A stretch of DNA of 64,000 nucleotides from an uncultured Alphaproteobacteria bacterium (GCA_903860975.1 CAIOSI010000032.1:42738-106737), one strand, 5' to 3'; positions 47,387 through 57,692 are shown, counted from the stretch's first letter. The notes: generated by a model not told the origin, from the sequence alone. Made by a program: numbers and translations.

Positions 47387-49807
47387 TCAAACCACCATCC
47401 TGAATGGAATAACCTGATCGGCGGGGGGGGCCATTTCAGTCCACTGCAGATCTCCGGCGTAGCGCCAGGCCATTCGGCCTGCCGCATCAAGGGCGAAAAG
47501 GTGAAGCCAGCGGTTATCGAAAAGCGCGCGAACGGTCTCGTGCCGTTTGAGGATGTCGTTCATCGCCTCGCGAGGCGCTTCGATGCAGACGGAAAGGCGA
47601 AGCGGCTCGTGGACATACCGCTGGCCGTCATGGACCGATTGCCAAGGCAGACCGGTCCGCATCACGCCGCCATTCCCCTCAATGACGCCAATGCCGCCGG
47701 TGACGTTGTGCAGTAGCTTATTGCCGCTGCCGAACACGCTCGGACCCACGGACGATCCAAAATATTGCAGGCTGATCCAGCTGGCCACCACCACGGGCGC
47801 GGTTAGGATTAACTCCAGAACGCGAAAATCCCGGTCGGCCCTCCAGTCATAGTCATGAAGGAAGGCGCGGCCCTCCAGGGTCTTGCCGGCCGTTCGCCGA
47901 CGCGGCGCGGCAATGAACGCTTTACAACCGGCCAGCGCCCATTCGGGTCGCACTTGCGCCCAATCGCGGCTGCGACGGTTAAGACTATTCCGCCCTGATG
48001 CTCTTGGCAGGCGCAGCGCCCGTTCGCCTCTTGAAATCAAGCCGGCGGCCTCCAGCCAAATCTTCCCTTGCCGGATTTCGGCCTGATGGGCGTCAGAGGA
48101 ATGATCGTCCGCATAGAGCGTTACCCCGTCCGTCGTCGTGTCATGCAATGCACCGAGGAACAGAGTCTCATTGGGGATCTCGATCCCTAGTGAAACGAGC
48201 TCCAGGCGCACCTGAGGGTCGTTCAGCAAAGCGGCAAGCAAGCGTGCATTGACCTCACCGGAATAGCCCCCGCATGCGCCGCACTGAAGGCCGCTGGCGT
48301 GGGGGTTGTTGACCACGTTGGCACCATGTCCGACCAACAGAACGAGCCTTGCGAAGTTGGTTGTCAGCGACATGGCCCGAAGCACTGTCTCTATGGCCTT
48401 GGCTCTCGTTGCGAGATCGAGAGCTGGTTCAAGACGGGGCGCGGGATCGTTTGGCGCAGACTTCGCGTGAAGTCCCAGCGCATCGATGACCAGCTTGCCG
48501 GCATAGAGCGGTCCGGTGGCCTCCACGAAGGCAAAGGACGAAACGGCCGCAAGCTTGAACCGACCCCAAGCGCGCTTCGCGCGCGCCCTGAACCGCGCCG
48601 ACTGGTCCGCCGTCGCGTCTCCCGGGCCGCCCGAACACGTGGTCAGGCCCGCGTTCAGGAGCACGGGCAACCGATGTTCCTGCACATCGGATGCAAAGCG
48701 GCGATAGGAGGCCGTCAGACCGAAGAAGCCGGCAAAACCCAGGGTCTGGATATCCGAATTTACGGATTCCAACGCCCGCCGAAATACCTCAGAGCGGACA
48801 TCGATGCAGAAGACGGCCTGAAGCAGGGGTCGATTGTCCGGCCGCACAGGTCCAGGCGCCGCGAGTGTTTCAGCCAACATCCGTTGCGCCGCGCGTTCCG
48901 ACGCTTCCTGCAGAATCGCGTCCACGACATGGTCGGCGGTAGCGTCGACAGGTGACGCATGCGAGGCAATGACCGCCTTCCAATGGTCGCCGATCTTGTC
49001 TTCATAAAGGTCGAGCAGGGCTGCTTCCCAGATCAGCCGGATCGCCAGAAAGTCGGTGACGGTCGTATCCGAACCGCCGCCGAGCTCCGCCTGCCAGAGC
49101 CGATATCGGGCATATTGCGCCCAGCCTCCCAGCGTCATCAGCATCTGATGGAAGTAGGTTTCCACGGCTTCAGCCGGGATTGCGATCCGTTGCATCACGC
49201 TTGCAATCGCACCCGATGCCGTTTCCGGGGCCCGCGAAACATGGTTGGCAAAGCCCGCCAGACCGACGATTTCAGGAGTCAGATCATGGATAGCGACTGC
49301 GCGCCAAGCCGCGTAGGCGCCTCTGCCGCGAGGCGCGGCCCAGAGCGCCTGGCCCTCGTCGAAATATCCCGCCGCCCAGGCCCCGAGGCGCTCGGCGATC
49401 AACCCCGGCCAATCGACGCCAGACACCGCGGCGGCAAGGTCCGCGATCGTCGGCAGCGCGCAGGCTGTGGGTTTCGAAACCTGGGCCGCGGACTTCAGCG
49501 CCGCAAGGTTTGCTGGGCGCAGCGCCGCTGGCCCACCGGCCAAGGCCTCCAACAGATCGGCATCCGTGATGATGCCCCCTGCGATCCGTCCCTGGTACCA
49601 TTCTCTAGGCATAGTGACCGCGACCCCGGCTACTCGTCCCAAGCGCGCGGCAACGGTGGCGAGGGTCTCATCGACCTGGCCCAGGAACGGATTGACCGCG
49701 ACGCTCGACGCCAGGGGCCAGGCGGGAGGGATCGCCCGGGCGGCGCGATCGGCGGCTGCGTCCAGATCCAGGGTGTCGCGCAGGATGGGAGTCTCTGAGT
49801 TGGTCAT
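47387..49807 (-). CDS. dabA: Inorganic carbon transporter subunit DabA (DUF2309)
   Basis: DabA is the carbonic-anhydrase-like half of the DAB system, which with DabB uses the membrane gradient to trap CO2 as bicarbonate in the cell. The 806-residue protein shows [15 protein letters not shown] near residue 335, containing the zinc Cys and the Asp-Arg pair, and [15 protein letters not shown] with the second Cys in the C-terminal half; a [15 protein letters not shown] segment lies just before it and carries the His. The start is [11 protein letters not shown] at 49807; the frame is open 24 codons further. The dabB gene ends 19 bases upstream. Confidence 0.92.
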   Translation of the reverse strand: MTNSETPILRDTLDLDAAADRAARAIPPAWPLASSVAVNPFLGQVDETLATVAARLGRVAGVAVTMPREWYQGRIAGGIITDADLLEALAGGPAALRPANLAALKSAAQVSKPTACALPTIADLAAAVSGVDWPGLIAERLGAWAAGYFDEGQALWAAPRGRGAYAAWRAVAIHDLTPEIVGLAGFANHVSRAPETASGAIASVMQRIAIPAEAVETYFHQMLMTLGGWAQYARYRLWQAELGGGSDTTVTDFLAIRLIWEAALLDLYEDKIGDHWKAVIASHASPVDATADHVVDAILQEASERAAQRMLAETLAAPGPVRPDNRPLLQAVFCIDVRSEVFRRALESVNSDIQTLGFAGFFGLTASYRRFASDVQEHRLPVLLNAGLTTCSGGPGDATADQSARFRARAKRAWGRFKLAAVSSFAFVEATGPLYAGKLVIDALGLHAKSAPNDPAPRLEPALDLATRAKAIETVLRAMSLTTNFARLVLLVGHGANVVNNPHASGLQCGACGGYSGEVNARLLAALLNDPQVRLELVSLGIEIPNETLFLGALHDTTTDGVTLYADDHSSDAHQAEIRQGKIWLEAAGLISRGERALRLPRASGRNSLNRRSRDWAQVRPEWALAGCKAFIAAPRRRTAGKTLEGRAFLHDYDWRADRDFRVLELILTAPVVVASWISLQYFGSSVGPSVFGSGNKLLHNVTGGIGVIEGNGGVMRTGLPWQSVHDGQRYVHEPLRLSVCIEAPREAMNDILKRHETVRALFDNRWLHLFALDAAGRMAWRYAGDLQWTEMAPPADQVIPFRMVV

Positions 49808-49826
49808 TTTTCGCCTCCGGGGCCGA

Positions 49827-51386
49827 TCAGGTCGCGTTGCGCAAACGCCAGCCGCCGAGCAGCCGGTCGAACACTGCATTGGCGTAGAAGCCGTTAGAGA
49901 GGTGCACGCGCAGACCGGCGGCGGCCGGGTGGTAGGCCCAGAGCGGGAACATCGCCTGGACCACGGCTACGAGGCCGAAACTGATCACCGCAAGTACGAT
50001 CAGCGCCCATTGCAGCGGCCCCGGTGCCGGGGCGGCTGGCAGCACGCCAGAGGTCAGCCAGACGGCGAAAATCTGAAGCGCGAAATAGCTGACGGACGTG
50101 GCGACGGCGTAGACGATCGTACACCGGGTCAAGGCCCTTGGTGCAGCGTCAGCAAGACCCTGCGCCAGCATGTAGGCGACGCCGAAGATCAGGATGGTTC
50201 CAAGTGCGATGGTCTGCGGCGACTTGTGCTGGAAGCCGAAACCAAAACCAACGACGGCATAGATTATCAGCGCCAGGAGAAAGGCGCGTCCGACCGCGCC
50301 AGCCTTGGGAATGGCCACGGGACCTGGCCTTCGATTGGCGGCGATCAGGTCCACCGCTCCTCCTGAGGCCAGGAACGAATGGGTCTTGTAGAGCGAGTGG
50401 GCCACGATATGCAGCAAGGCGAGCGGGAAAAGCGCAAGGCCGCACTCCAGGATCATGAAACCCATCTGAGCGACTGTCGACCAGGCGAGCGAGGTCTTCA
50501 CTGAAGGCTGGGTCAGCATGACCAGACCGCCGAAGAGCGCAGTGAACCCGCCGACCATGACCAGGACCGCCAGGACGCCCGGCGCCAGCAACATCACGTC
50601 CGCAAAGCGGATCAGCAGAAACCCGCCGGCATTGATGACGCCGGCATGCAGCAGCGCAGAGACCGGCGTTGGGGTTTCCATCACCTCGGTCAGCCAGCCG
50701 TGCATGGGGAACTGCGCCGATTTCAAGAGCGCCGCCGCCGCCAGGAAGCCGGCCCCCGTGATCGCAAAACCACCGCCGTTTCCGGCGCGTGCGCTGCTTA
50801 GGATTTGCGCGATGTCGGTCGTGCCGTAGGCCAGCGCTAACAACACCGCCGCGACGATTAGCGCCGCGTCGCCAAGACGAGCGGTGACGAACTTCTTCGC
50901 AGCCGCGCGCTGGGCGGCGATACGCTCAGGATAAAACAACAAAAGCCGGTGCAGAAACAGACTCGTTGCGACCCACGCCAGAACGAGCTGGACCAGATTA
51001 CCCGACAGAACCAGGACGAGCACTGAGGCCAGCGTCATGCAGAGCCAGCCGGTGAACACGCCCTGCCGCGCCTCACCATCCAGATAGGTTGCGGCGTACC
51101 GCACCACGACCCAGCCGATGAACGCAACCAGGAGGAACATGACGACGCTGACCGCGTCGAGCCGGATTGACAGACCAAGGCCGTGCAGTCCGATCACGCG
51201 GCTATCACGCGCGCCGTGCACGAAGAACAATCCCGCTGCGACCGCTGCGATCAAAATGGCGACCAGGGCCGAGGCTTCCGCCATCCGTGGAAGGACGCGA
51301 GGCCTGCAGCCAGGACTCACGAAACCAAGCCCGGCGCTGATCAACAACGCCAAGGAAGCGACATACGGCAACAGATCGATTGGCAA
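49827..51386 (-). CDS. dabB: Inorganic carbon transporter subunit DabB (NuoL-like)
   Basis: A 519-residue, roughly 13-span protein of the proton-conducting antiporter family related to NuoL/Mrp[21 protein letters not shown] with [18 protein letters not shown] is the family signature, and the Lys and His of [11 protein letters not shown] fit a proton path. It is expected to couple ion flow to DabA. The start is TTG at 51386 with AAGGGAAAA seven bases upstream. dabB is first in the operon, dabA second. Confidence 0.92.
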   Translation of the reverse strand: MPIDLLPYVASLALLISAGLGFVSPGCRPRVLPRMAEASALVAILIAAVAAGLFFVHGARDSRVIGLHGLGLSIRLDAVSVVMFLLVAFIGWVVVRYAATYLDGEARQGVFTGWLCMTLASVLVLVLSGNLVQLVLAWVATSLFLHRLLLFYPERIAAQRAAAKKFVTARLGDAALIVAAVLLALAYGTTDIAQILSSARAGNGGGFAITGAGFLAAAALLKSAQFPMHGWLTEVMETPTPVSALLHAGVINAGGFLLIRFADVMLLAPGVLAVLVMVGGFTALFGGLVMLTQPSVKTSLAWSTVAQMGFMILECGLALFPLALLHIVAHSLYKTHSFLASGGAVDLIAANRRPGPVAIPKAGAVGRAFLLALIIYAVVGFGFGFQHKSPQTIALGTILIFGVAYMLAQGLADAAPRALTRCTIVYAVATSVSYFALQIFAVWLTSGVLPAAPAPGPLQWALIVLAVISFGLVAVVQAMFPLWAYHPAAAGLRVHLSNGFYANAVFDRLLGGWRLRNAT

Positions 51387-51457
51387 TGGGTTTTCCCTTC
51401 AACGCACGATGCGGGTCAGGGAAAGACGTATCCGACGGTTCGGACGCAGAAAAATTC

Positions 51458-51494
51458 ATTGTTTCCGTCATATCGTTCTGTTTTATGAAACAAT
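51458..51494. promoter_or_regulatory. Palindrome in the dabB-lysR divergent region, probable LysR operator
   Basis: ATTGTTTC at 51458-51465 and its exact complement GAAACAAT at 51487-51494 are separated by 21 bases. The right arm ends at the base before the lysR ATG. LysR-type regulators bind paired half-sites between divergent genes, and this place suits both autorepression and control of dabBA. Binding is inferred from position and symmetry only. Confidence 0.6.
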
Positions 51495-52400
51495 ATGAAG
51501 AACCTGAATTTCAACCATCTTCGGTATTTCTGGGCGGTCGCCCATGAGGGCAGCCTGACGCACACGGCTGAGCGACTGAACCTTTCGCAGTCAGCGCTAT
51601 CGGTGCAGATCCAGAAACTGGAGCGCCAAATGGGTCATGCGCTGTTCGAACGTGTCGGCAAGCGGCTTGTCTTGACTGAAGCTGGTCAAATTTCGCTGGA
51701 TTATGCGGATACCGTGTTCGAGGCCGGAGACGAGTTGATGAGCACGCTTGAAGGGCGGCCCCTCGCAAGCCGCCAGGTCTTGAGGGTCGGGGCGCTTACG
51801 ACCCTGTCGCGCAACTTCCAGCTTGAGTTCTTGCGCCCTCTCGTGGGTCGCGCCGATGTTGAGCTGATCGTACGTTCCGGCACGACACGCGACCTGCTCG
51901 CGCAGCTCGAAGCTCATGCCATCGACGTGGTTCTTTCCAATAGCGCCGCCCATCGCGACGCGCGCGCGCCTTTTCGCAATCATCTGCTCAATCAGCAGCC
52001 CGTCAGCCTGGTTGGCCGGCCCAGGCCAGAGAAGCCCGCATTCCAGTTTCCAGATGATCTTCGCAGCGAGCCTGTACTGCTTCCAAGCCTTCCCAGTGAC
52101 ATCCGGATCGGGTTCGACCGCCTGCTGGATCTGGCCGGCATCCGGCCGATCATCCTGGCCGAAGTCGACGACATGGCGATGCTGCGCCTGCTCGCCCGCG
52201 AGCGCGAAGGCGTGACGCTGGTGCCGCCCATCGTCGTTCGCGACGAACTCGACTCAGGCGTTCTGGTCGAGCACTGCCGGATCTCTCAGCTTGCGGAAAG
52301 CTTCTATGCCATCATTCAGAGCCGTCGCTTTCCCAACGCGCTCCTCGCAGACCTGCTGATAAGATATGAGGGTGCCAAGCCCAATCCCGTCGCCTCTTGA
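51495..52400 (+). CDS. LysR-type transcriptional regulator, NhaR-like
   Basis: 301 residues. The N-terminal winged helix reads NFNHLRYFWAVAHEGSLTHT and LNLSQSALSVQIQKLERQMG; the remainder is a periplasmic-binding-like effector domain. The tryptophan-containing YFWAVAHEGSLT start is typical of the NhaR-like branch. It is divergent from dabB across 108 bases and so is the likely regulator of inorganic-carbon uptake. There is no good ribosome site before the ATG because the operator palindrome occupies that place; the mRNA may be leaderless. Confidence 0.9.
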   Translation: MKNLNFNHLRYFWAVAHEGSLTHTAERLNLSQSALSVQIQKLERQMGHALFERVGKRLVLTEAGQISLDYADTVFEAGDELMSTLEGRPLASRQVLRVGALTTLSRNFQLEFLRPLVGRADVELIVRSGTTRDLLAQLEAHAIDVVLSNSAAHRDARAPFRNHLLNQQPVSLVGRPRPEKPAFQFPDDLRSEPVLLPSLPSDIRIGFDRLLDLAGIRPIILAEVDDMAMLRLLAREREGVTLVPPIVVRDELDSGVLVEHCRISQLAESFYAIIQSRRFPNALLADLLIRYEGAKPNPVAS

Positions 52401-52431
52401 AACGCGATCGCGCCGGCCAAGGAACCCAGCA

Positions 52432-53532
52432 ATGACGAGCTCAGACAGGCCGATGAACGATGCCGATCCAGGCACCCAGGTAGGGCGGCGCCTAACTCTT
52501 CGGCGACCCGACGACTGGCATGTTCACCTGCGTGACGACCACATGCTGGCCGGCGTGGTCAACTACACGGCCAGGCAGTTTGCGCGGGCTATTGTCATGC
52601 CCAATCTCAGTCCGCCGATCATAACCGTCGCAGCCGCGAAGGGCTATCGCGCCCGCATCCTGTCAGCCGTTGAGCCGGGTCTGACCTTCGAGCCACTCAT
52701 GACTTGTTACCTCACAGACACCATCGATGCTGGCGAAGTCGAGCGCGGCTTTTCTGAAGGCGTATTTACCGCATGCAAGCTCTACCCCGCGCATGCGACC
52801 ACCAATTCGGATCACGGCGTCACGGACATCCGAAACATCCATCGCGTGCTTGAGGTCATGCAGCGGATCGGCATGCCGCTCCTGGTGCATGGCGAGGTCA
52901 CGGATCGCCACATCGATATTTTTGATCGGGAGGCCGTCTTTATTGAAAGCATCCTCGCAAAGCTGATCGAGGATTTTCCGGCGCTCAAGGTGGTGTTCGA
53001 ACATATTACGACCGCCGATGCCGTGGCGTTCGTGGAGGCCGGAGCTTCAAATCTTGCGGCGACCATTACACCCCACCATTTGGCGATCAATCGCAACGCA
53101 ATGTTCGACGGCGGAATCCGGCCGCATTTCTATTGCTTGCCGATCGCCAAGCGCGAGACACATCGACTGGCCTTGCGAAGGGCGGCGACGTCTGGCTCCG
53201 CCAAATTCTTCCTCGGCACCGATTCAGCGCCTCATACCGCGGGGGACAAGGAGGCCGCTTGTGGATGCGCTGGCATTTTCAACGCGCCGTTCGCCATGGA
53301 AAGCTATGCAAAGTCCTTCGATGAAGAAGGCGCACTCCACCGGCTTGAGGCGTTCGCCTCTGAGAACGGAGCGAGATTCTACGGCCTTCCTCTCAACGAA
53401 GGCCTAGTCGTCATCGAAAGACAGGATGTGAATGTACCCAGTCGACTGGCGACTTCATCGTCTGAGATCGTGCCATTTCACGCAGGAGAAAAGCTAGGGT
53501 GGCGGTTCGTGCCCCATGACGAGCCGGTTTGA
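52432..53532 (+). CDS. pyrC: Dihydroorotase, type II
   Basis: Cyclises carbamoyl aspartate to dihydroorotate in pyrimidine synthesis. The metal motif DDWHVHLRDD starts near residue 28; the carbamylated Lys is in FTACKLYPAHATTNS, zinc His residues in LLVHGEV and FEHITT, and the catalytic Asp in GTDSAPH. 366 residues from the ATG at 52432, with AAGGA upstream. It begins 31 bases after the LysR gene in the same direction and may be co-transcribed with it. Confidence 0.94.
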   Translation: MTSSDRPMNDADPGTQVGRRLTLRRPDDWHVHLRDDHMLAGVVNYTARQFARAIVMPNLSPPIITVAAAKGYRARILSAVEPGLTFEPLMTCYLTDTIDAGEVERGFSEGVFTACKLYPAHATTNSDHGVTDIRNIHRVLEVMQRIGMPLLVHGEVTDRHIDIFDREAVFIESILAKLIEDFPALKVVFEHITTADAVAFVEAGASNLAATITPHHLAINRNAMFDGGIRPHFYCLPIAKRETHRLALRRAATSGSAKFFLGTDSAPHTAGDKEAACGCAGIFNAPFAMESYAKSFDEEGALHRLEAFASENGARFYGLPLNEGLVVIERQDVNVPSRLATSSSEIVPFHAGEKLGWRFVPHDEPV

Positions 53533-53560
53533 GGCAGACCCGGCTTCTTGCCCTTTTGGA
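53522..53560 (+). terminator. Weak hairpin at the end of pyrC
   Basis: AGCCGG at 53522-53527 can pair with CCGGCT at 53540-53545 across the stop codon, followed by TCTTGCCCTTTT. The stem is short, so this is only a possible terminator. Confidence 0.35.
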
Positions 53561-53572
53561 GTGACCGCTCGC

Positions 53573-53605
53573 CTAGATCGGCGCGATCCAGCGCCGCCGA
53601 TCTAG
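53573..53605. repeat. Perfect inverted repeat, 11-bp arms
   Basis: CTAGATCGGCG and CGCCGATCTAG lie 11 bases apart. No T tract follows, so a classic terminator is unlikely. It could be a protein site or a processed hairpin. Confidence 0.6.
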
Positions 53606-53650
53606 ACCGGGCTGTGCACGACAGAATATCGCCACTTGCGCCATTCGCGC

Positions 53651-53830
53651 ATGTTTGGGGCGAAGAAGACAGTGCCGCATGGGGACAATAGGTCCGGCCT
53701 CAGATTTTACCTGGAATTTGGACGCTATCGAATTCAGGCCCGATGGCAGGCCTTAACGTTGTGGAGTGACGGCCAGGCCATTGGCTAATTTATAGGGCTG
53801 GATGACGAGGAGGCGCTCAAACGCGCCTGA
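53651..53830 (+). pseudogene. Small ORF with an internal in-frame stop
   Basis: From ATG 53651 the frame reads a protein-like sequence (RSGLRFYLEFGRYRIQARW, then ALTLWSDGQAIG), meets TAA at 53786, and continues FIGLDDEEALKRA to TGA at 53830. A single CAA-to-TAA change would explain the break. I do not recognise the family. The remainder of the 53533-54096 gap shows nothing else clear. Confidence 0.35.
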
Positions 53831-54096
53831 GCGCAGCACCAAAGCTTGGCGGGCGCGTCCCCTTCGACTCGACCTGTGGCTTCCATCGCGCCACACGGCA
53901 TAGCAAGGCTGAGACTCTGGTCGCTGACGGATGAAAGATCAGGGGCTAGCAACGCCCTTGCATGGCGCGCTTCGCGAGCCGTCACCAATCCCATACCTTA
54001 AAAATAATGCCCGATCAGCCGCAGGTGGGCCAAGCGTGTTCAGACGACAGTCCGATCTGGCGCAAAGGCACGCCTCCTACCTGGTCGATTACGGCC

Positions 54097-54987
54097 TCAA
54101 GCGGCCAGCGTTTCCTCTCGCAGCGACGTCAGGCCCAAGGCGTCCAACATCCAACTTTCGTGAGGGCAAATATGCTCGCGCGCCTGGTAAATGTTTTGGA
54201 TGGCGGCCTCTGGTCCCTTGAGCAGCAGGGTCACGGGCACCAGAAACGCTGAGGGCCTGAAATTACGACGATCGCTCATCACCTCGGTCAGGATCGTTTC
54301 CGCATCGTCCATAAAGCCGGCGCGCCCCAGGAAATAGGCCAGAAGGAGGCGGGCTTGGGAGACGTCGCGGCTACGGTGTTCGCAGATGCTTTGCACGTGC
54401 TCAATGGCCGCCTGATAGTTGCCAAAATTGGCCTCAACGATTGCGGCGACCAGAAAGGATTGTTGATTAAAGGGGAAGGCTGCGATGACGCTCAGGGCGA
54501 ATTCGCGCGCCTCATCAAGCCGTCCGAGCATCAAATGAATGCGTGCCGCGACCCAGCGATCTTCCAATCGCGCGGAAGATTTTACCTTCAGAATGGCCTG
54601 AATATCGCCGGTTTCGCAGACGGGCCGAGCGACGATGCGATAGGCCCAGGCGCGCAGTTGCCGCATCTGCATATCGCTCGGAGCAAGTTCAACGGCGTTG
54701 TCGAGGAAAGCCAGATTTTCAGCGTCTTTGGTGATCAAAGTTTGAGCAAAGCCCAAGATTGCGCTAGCCTCGTAACGTTTTGGATCAAGCTCAAGCGCGC
54801 GCCTTGCGGCGACCCCCGCCGAAGCGAAGGCCGAACGCGCTGGCTGATGCCCCAACATCGCACATAAAAGTTCGAATTCGGCAATCGCGCTATGGATCAG
54901 AGGATCATCGAGGCCCGCCTCGAGCGCATTGCCCGCGTTTGGCTTGGGCAAAACTCGTAATTTGATCGAACCGAAAAATGTGGGCAA
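54097..54987 (-). CDS. TPR-like protein, probably lacking its N-terminus
   Basis: 296 residues of helical repeat sequence: GVAARRALELDPKRYEASAI, LAFLDNAVELAPSDMQMRQ, LMLGRLDEAREFALSVI and more, the pattern of tetratricopeptide units in the C-terminal half of winged-helix or cyclase-type regulators. No DNA-binding or catalytic domain precedes them, and the only start is a TTG at 54987 with no clear ribosome site. It may be the surviving 3' part of a longer gene. Function unknown. Confidence 0.55.
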   Translation of the reverse strand: MPTFFGSIKLRVLPKPNAGNALEAGLDDPLIHSAIAEFELLCAMLGHQPARSAFASAGVAARRALELDPKRYEASAILGFAQTLITKDAENLAFLDNAVELAPSDMQMRQLRAWAYRIVARPVCETGDIQAILKVKSSARLEDRWVAARIHLMLGRLDEAREFALSVIAAFPFNQQSFLVAAIVEANFGNYQAAIEHVQSICEHRSRDVSQARLLLAYFLGRAGFMDDAETILTEVMSDRRNFRPSAFLVPVTLLLKGPEAAIQNIYQAREHICPHESWMLDALGLTSLREETLAA

Positions 54988-55049
54988 CCATCATCAGGTC
55001 GCCTGCTGAGAACGACGCAATTTTGAAAGTGCGCGTTAAGAGCGCCGGG

Positions 55050-55595
55050 CTACAAGGAATACGGAAGCACGACTGTTTTATCGGATTCAAACGCCGGAAT
55101 ATGACGCATAAAATTGTCATATAGATCTTGCGTTCTGCTCGTGATCAATTCCTGAGACGCGACAAGCTCAACGCCGACCATCAGCTTTCGCGCCCAGACC
55201 CGTCGGACCCGCCAGATCACGCCACTTCCGACCATTAAGAGGCTGAACGTCTCGGGGACGCGGCCGCAGCCCTTGGATAGGAAAAGCCTCATCCCGCGGT
55301 CAGAGATTTCGTCGACCCGACATATGAATGATTCCGACCCGTTAGGGGCCAATATAGCTGTCCTGCGCGCGTAGCGCCGGGAGGAGCGCCTCCTGTTCCC
55401 GTCGGTTTCAGAGGCCTCCGGCCTCCTGGATGCGTTGCAAGGCCAAAGTCGACGCAGAATGGCCGAGGTGGTGCCCCCCTTCCCGCGACCCGTCTCTTCG
55501 ACGATCTTTGGAAGTAAATTAACGCATGTCTCACGCACGGTTTTGCCGATATCACTCTGTTTACAGGCGAAGAGTGCGCCGAGCGGGCAAGGCAA
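55050..55595 (-). CDS. PilZ domain protein
   Basis: The C-terminal 115 residues contain a PilZ-like domain: the arginine-rich loop RRRSSRRYARR, VDEISDRGMRLFL in place of the usual D/N-x-S-x2-G, and a closing VWARKLMVGVEL strand. PilZ domains bind c-di-GMP; a GGDEF protein is present elsewhere in the window. The N-terminal 60 residues have no recognisable domain and the start is uncertain: TTG at 55595 or GTG near 55538. Confidence 0.6.
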   Translation of the reverse strand: MPCPLGALFACKQSDIGKTVRETCVNLLPKIVEETGRGKGGTTSAILRRLWPCNASRRPEASETDGNRRRSSRRYARRTAILAPNGSESFICRVDEISDRGMRLFLSKGCGRVPETFSLLMVGSGVIWRVRRVWARKLMVGVELVASQELITSRTQDLYDNFMRHIPAFESDKTVVLPYSL

Positions 55596-56310
55596 GTCTG
55601 GACCGGGCCCTGACGTCCCGGCGGAAAGTTGTGCGGCCGGCCACGGGCATCGGGCTTAACGAAAAGTTCCAGTCACCGTCGCGGGCGCGGCCTGGGAGAG
55701 GTTTGACGATCGGTCCGAGAACTGCGCCGTTTGGTTATTGGCGCTAACGCAACATCGTGACTTCCTGACCAAGATGTGACGCAATCGCGAACCAGACCCC
55801 CGGAAACGGGATCGCTCAGATTTAGAGTTTTTTCGCCGCAGCCTGCCGGGCAGGGAGGAGCGGACGAGGATGAAGGCCGCGAATTTTTCGAACGCCCCGT
55901 AGGTATTGCTCTCAAAGCAAGACGCAGACGCGATTGCGACTTCGGAAATCAGCCTCAAGGCCGCTATCAGCCCGGCGAGCGACTTCAAAGGAAAGTAGAG
56001 CTGCGACGGCCTACCAACGCCGGACAGGCGCCGTCTAAATCAGGTCAAAGACATGGACGCCAAGCTCAGGAAGCGGCTTGCGGCAGCTTTCGCCTGTCCT
56101 GGAAATGTTGCAAGCGGACTTACGCATCCGGCCGGCCCATTGGGCTCGCCCAGCGGCGTCTTTGAAGAATGCTCATCCCTCCCCTTATGCATCAGGGCGC
56201 ACCGCCGCCATCCGGCACACTCCTCGATAGGCGTACTACCGAGACACGCCCCCACCCCACTTTTGGCCCTAACGTGTTATCGTTTCCATCGGGCTAGGCG
56301 GGACAGAACG
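55596..56310. other. 715-base region without a confident gene
   Basis: An AGGAG ribosome-like site precedes ATG 55870, but its frame meets TAG after ten codons; the same frame then runs on for 31 codons to 55998 (LLSKQDADAIATSEISLKAA). It may be a broken small gene or chance. The open frame from 56053 running into the acyl-CoA dehydrogenase gene is an upstream extension without protein-like features. Confidence 0.35.
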
Positions 56311-57456
56311 ATGATCACGGATCAAGACAGGCTCGACAGCCTGATCCACAGAACACGGCAGTTCGTACGGGAGATTGCCATTCCGAACGAAGACCGGGTC
56401 GAACGCGAGGACCAGGTGGGTGACGATCTCGTCGCGGCTATGCGCCAGCTTGGCACTTTTGGTTGGAGCATTCCCAAGGCTTACGGCGGAAGCGAGTTGA
56501 CCACAGAAGAGCTGGCGCTGGCCTTCATGGAACTCACCCAATGTTCCGTCGCCTACCGCGTAGTCGGTGCCCAGAACGCGGGCATTGGCTCTGAATGCCT
56601 GATCCAGGACGGAACGCCAGAGCAGAAGGATCGCTACCTTCCGAAGCTGGCGTCCGGCGAGATGATCGGTTGCCTTGCCCTTACAGAGGAGTCCGCGGGA
56701 TCGGACGCCACCAACTTGCAAACCCGGGCAGAACTTCAGGCCAGCGGGGATTACGTCATCAACGGCACCAAGCGCTATATCACGCTCGCCCCTATCGCTG
56801 ATCTCTATACCGTCTTTGCGCGCACAGATGACAGCCCTCGCGGGAGTTCTGGCATCACCGCCTTTCTGATTGAGCGCGGCACGCCGGGACTGACGACCAG
56901 CGGCTCCACACCAAAGATGGGGCAGGAAGGCGCGCCGATCGGAGAGGTCTACCTTAGGGACTGCCGTGTCCCCGCCAGCGCTATTCTAGGCCTTGAGCCG
57001 GGTCAGGGGTTCAAGACCGTTATGAAGGCACTCAATAAGCAAAGGATCAATCTCGCCGCGCTCTCGACGGGTCCGGCGATCCGCATGCTTGACGAAGCCA
57101 TCGCCTATGCAAAAGAGCGCCACCAGTCAGGTCGCCCAATCGCCGAATTTCAGCTTGTCCAAGCCATGTTGGCCGAATGCAAGATCGAAATAGAGGCGGC
57201 CCGCGCTCTCATCCTGGCGACAGCGCAAAAGCGCGATCGCGGCGAAGAGGTCTCAATGGACGTCTCCATGTGCAAATATATGGCGACCGAGATGTGCTGC
57301 CGGGTCGCTGACAGGGTTGTGCAAATTTTCGGCGGTCAGGGCTATGTGAAGGGCCGCGGGATTGAGCGGTTTTACCGCGATGTCCGAGCCGCCAGGATCT
57401 ACGAAGGCACGAGCCAGATCCACCTGCTCAACATCGCCAAGCATCTGCTGCGTTGA
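56311..57456 (+). CDS. Acyl-CoA dehydrogenase
   Basis: A 381-residue FAD enzyme that makes the first double bond in acyl-CoA breakdown. LALTEESAGSDATNL is the FAD/substrate signature, VQIFGGQGYVKGRGIERFYR the C-terminal signature, and the Glu in ARIYEGTSQIHLLNIAKH the likely catalytic base. The start MITDQDRLDSL at 56311 is chosen by homology to family N-termini; the longer frame is rejected. It stands alone. Confidence 0.9.
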   Translation: MITDQDRLDSLIHRTRQFVREIAIPNEDRVEREDQVGDDLVAAMRQLGTFGWSIPKAYGGSELTTEELALAFMELTQCSVAYRVVGAQNAGIGSECLIQDGTPEQKDRYLPKLASGEMIGCLALTEESAGSDATNLQTRAELQASGDYVINGTKRYITLAPIADLYTVFARTDDSPRGSSGITAFLIERGTPGLTTSGSTPKMGQEGAPIGEVYLRDCRVPASAILGLEPGQGFKTVMKALNKQRINLAALSTGPAIRMLDEAIAYAKERHQSGRPIAEFQLVQAMLAECKIEIEAARALILATAQKRDRGEEVSMDVSMCKYMATEMCCRVADRVVQIFGGQGYVKGRGIERFYRDVRAARIYEGTSQIHLLNIAKHLLR

Positions 57457-57692
57457 CGACGCAAGGGACTTGTTTCGCCAAGGTGCCCGCTTTAGAGGCG
57501 ACTTGGTGTTTCGGGCCCAGAGCCCGAGCGGTTCAAAGCGAGCCGCAAGAAACAGCGTGAAGTCATAGGGGTTGGTTTTAACGCGGTTCGCATCTTCGGC
57601 TGACGGGACGCTGAAGACCATCAGGGCGAAATTGAAAGTATAAGGCATCATTCGACCGAAAAGCGTCGAAACCAAAAGCACGCCGGGAAATT

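Noticed and set aside
49467..50366. 299-codon plus-strand frame across dabA and dabB
   Set aside because: Antisense to two recognised transporter genes; composition is that of a shadow frame.
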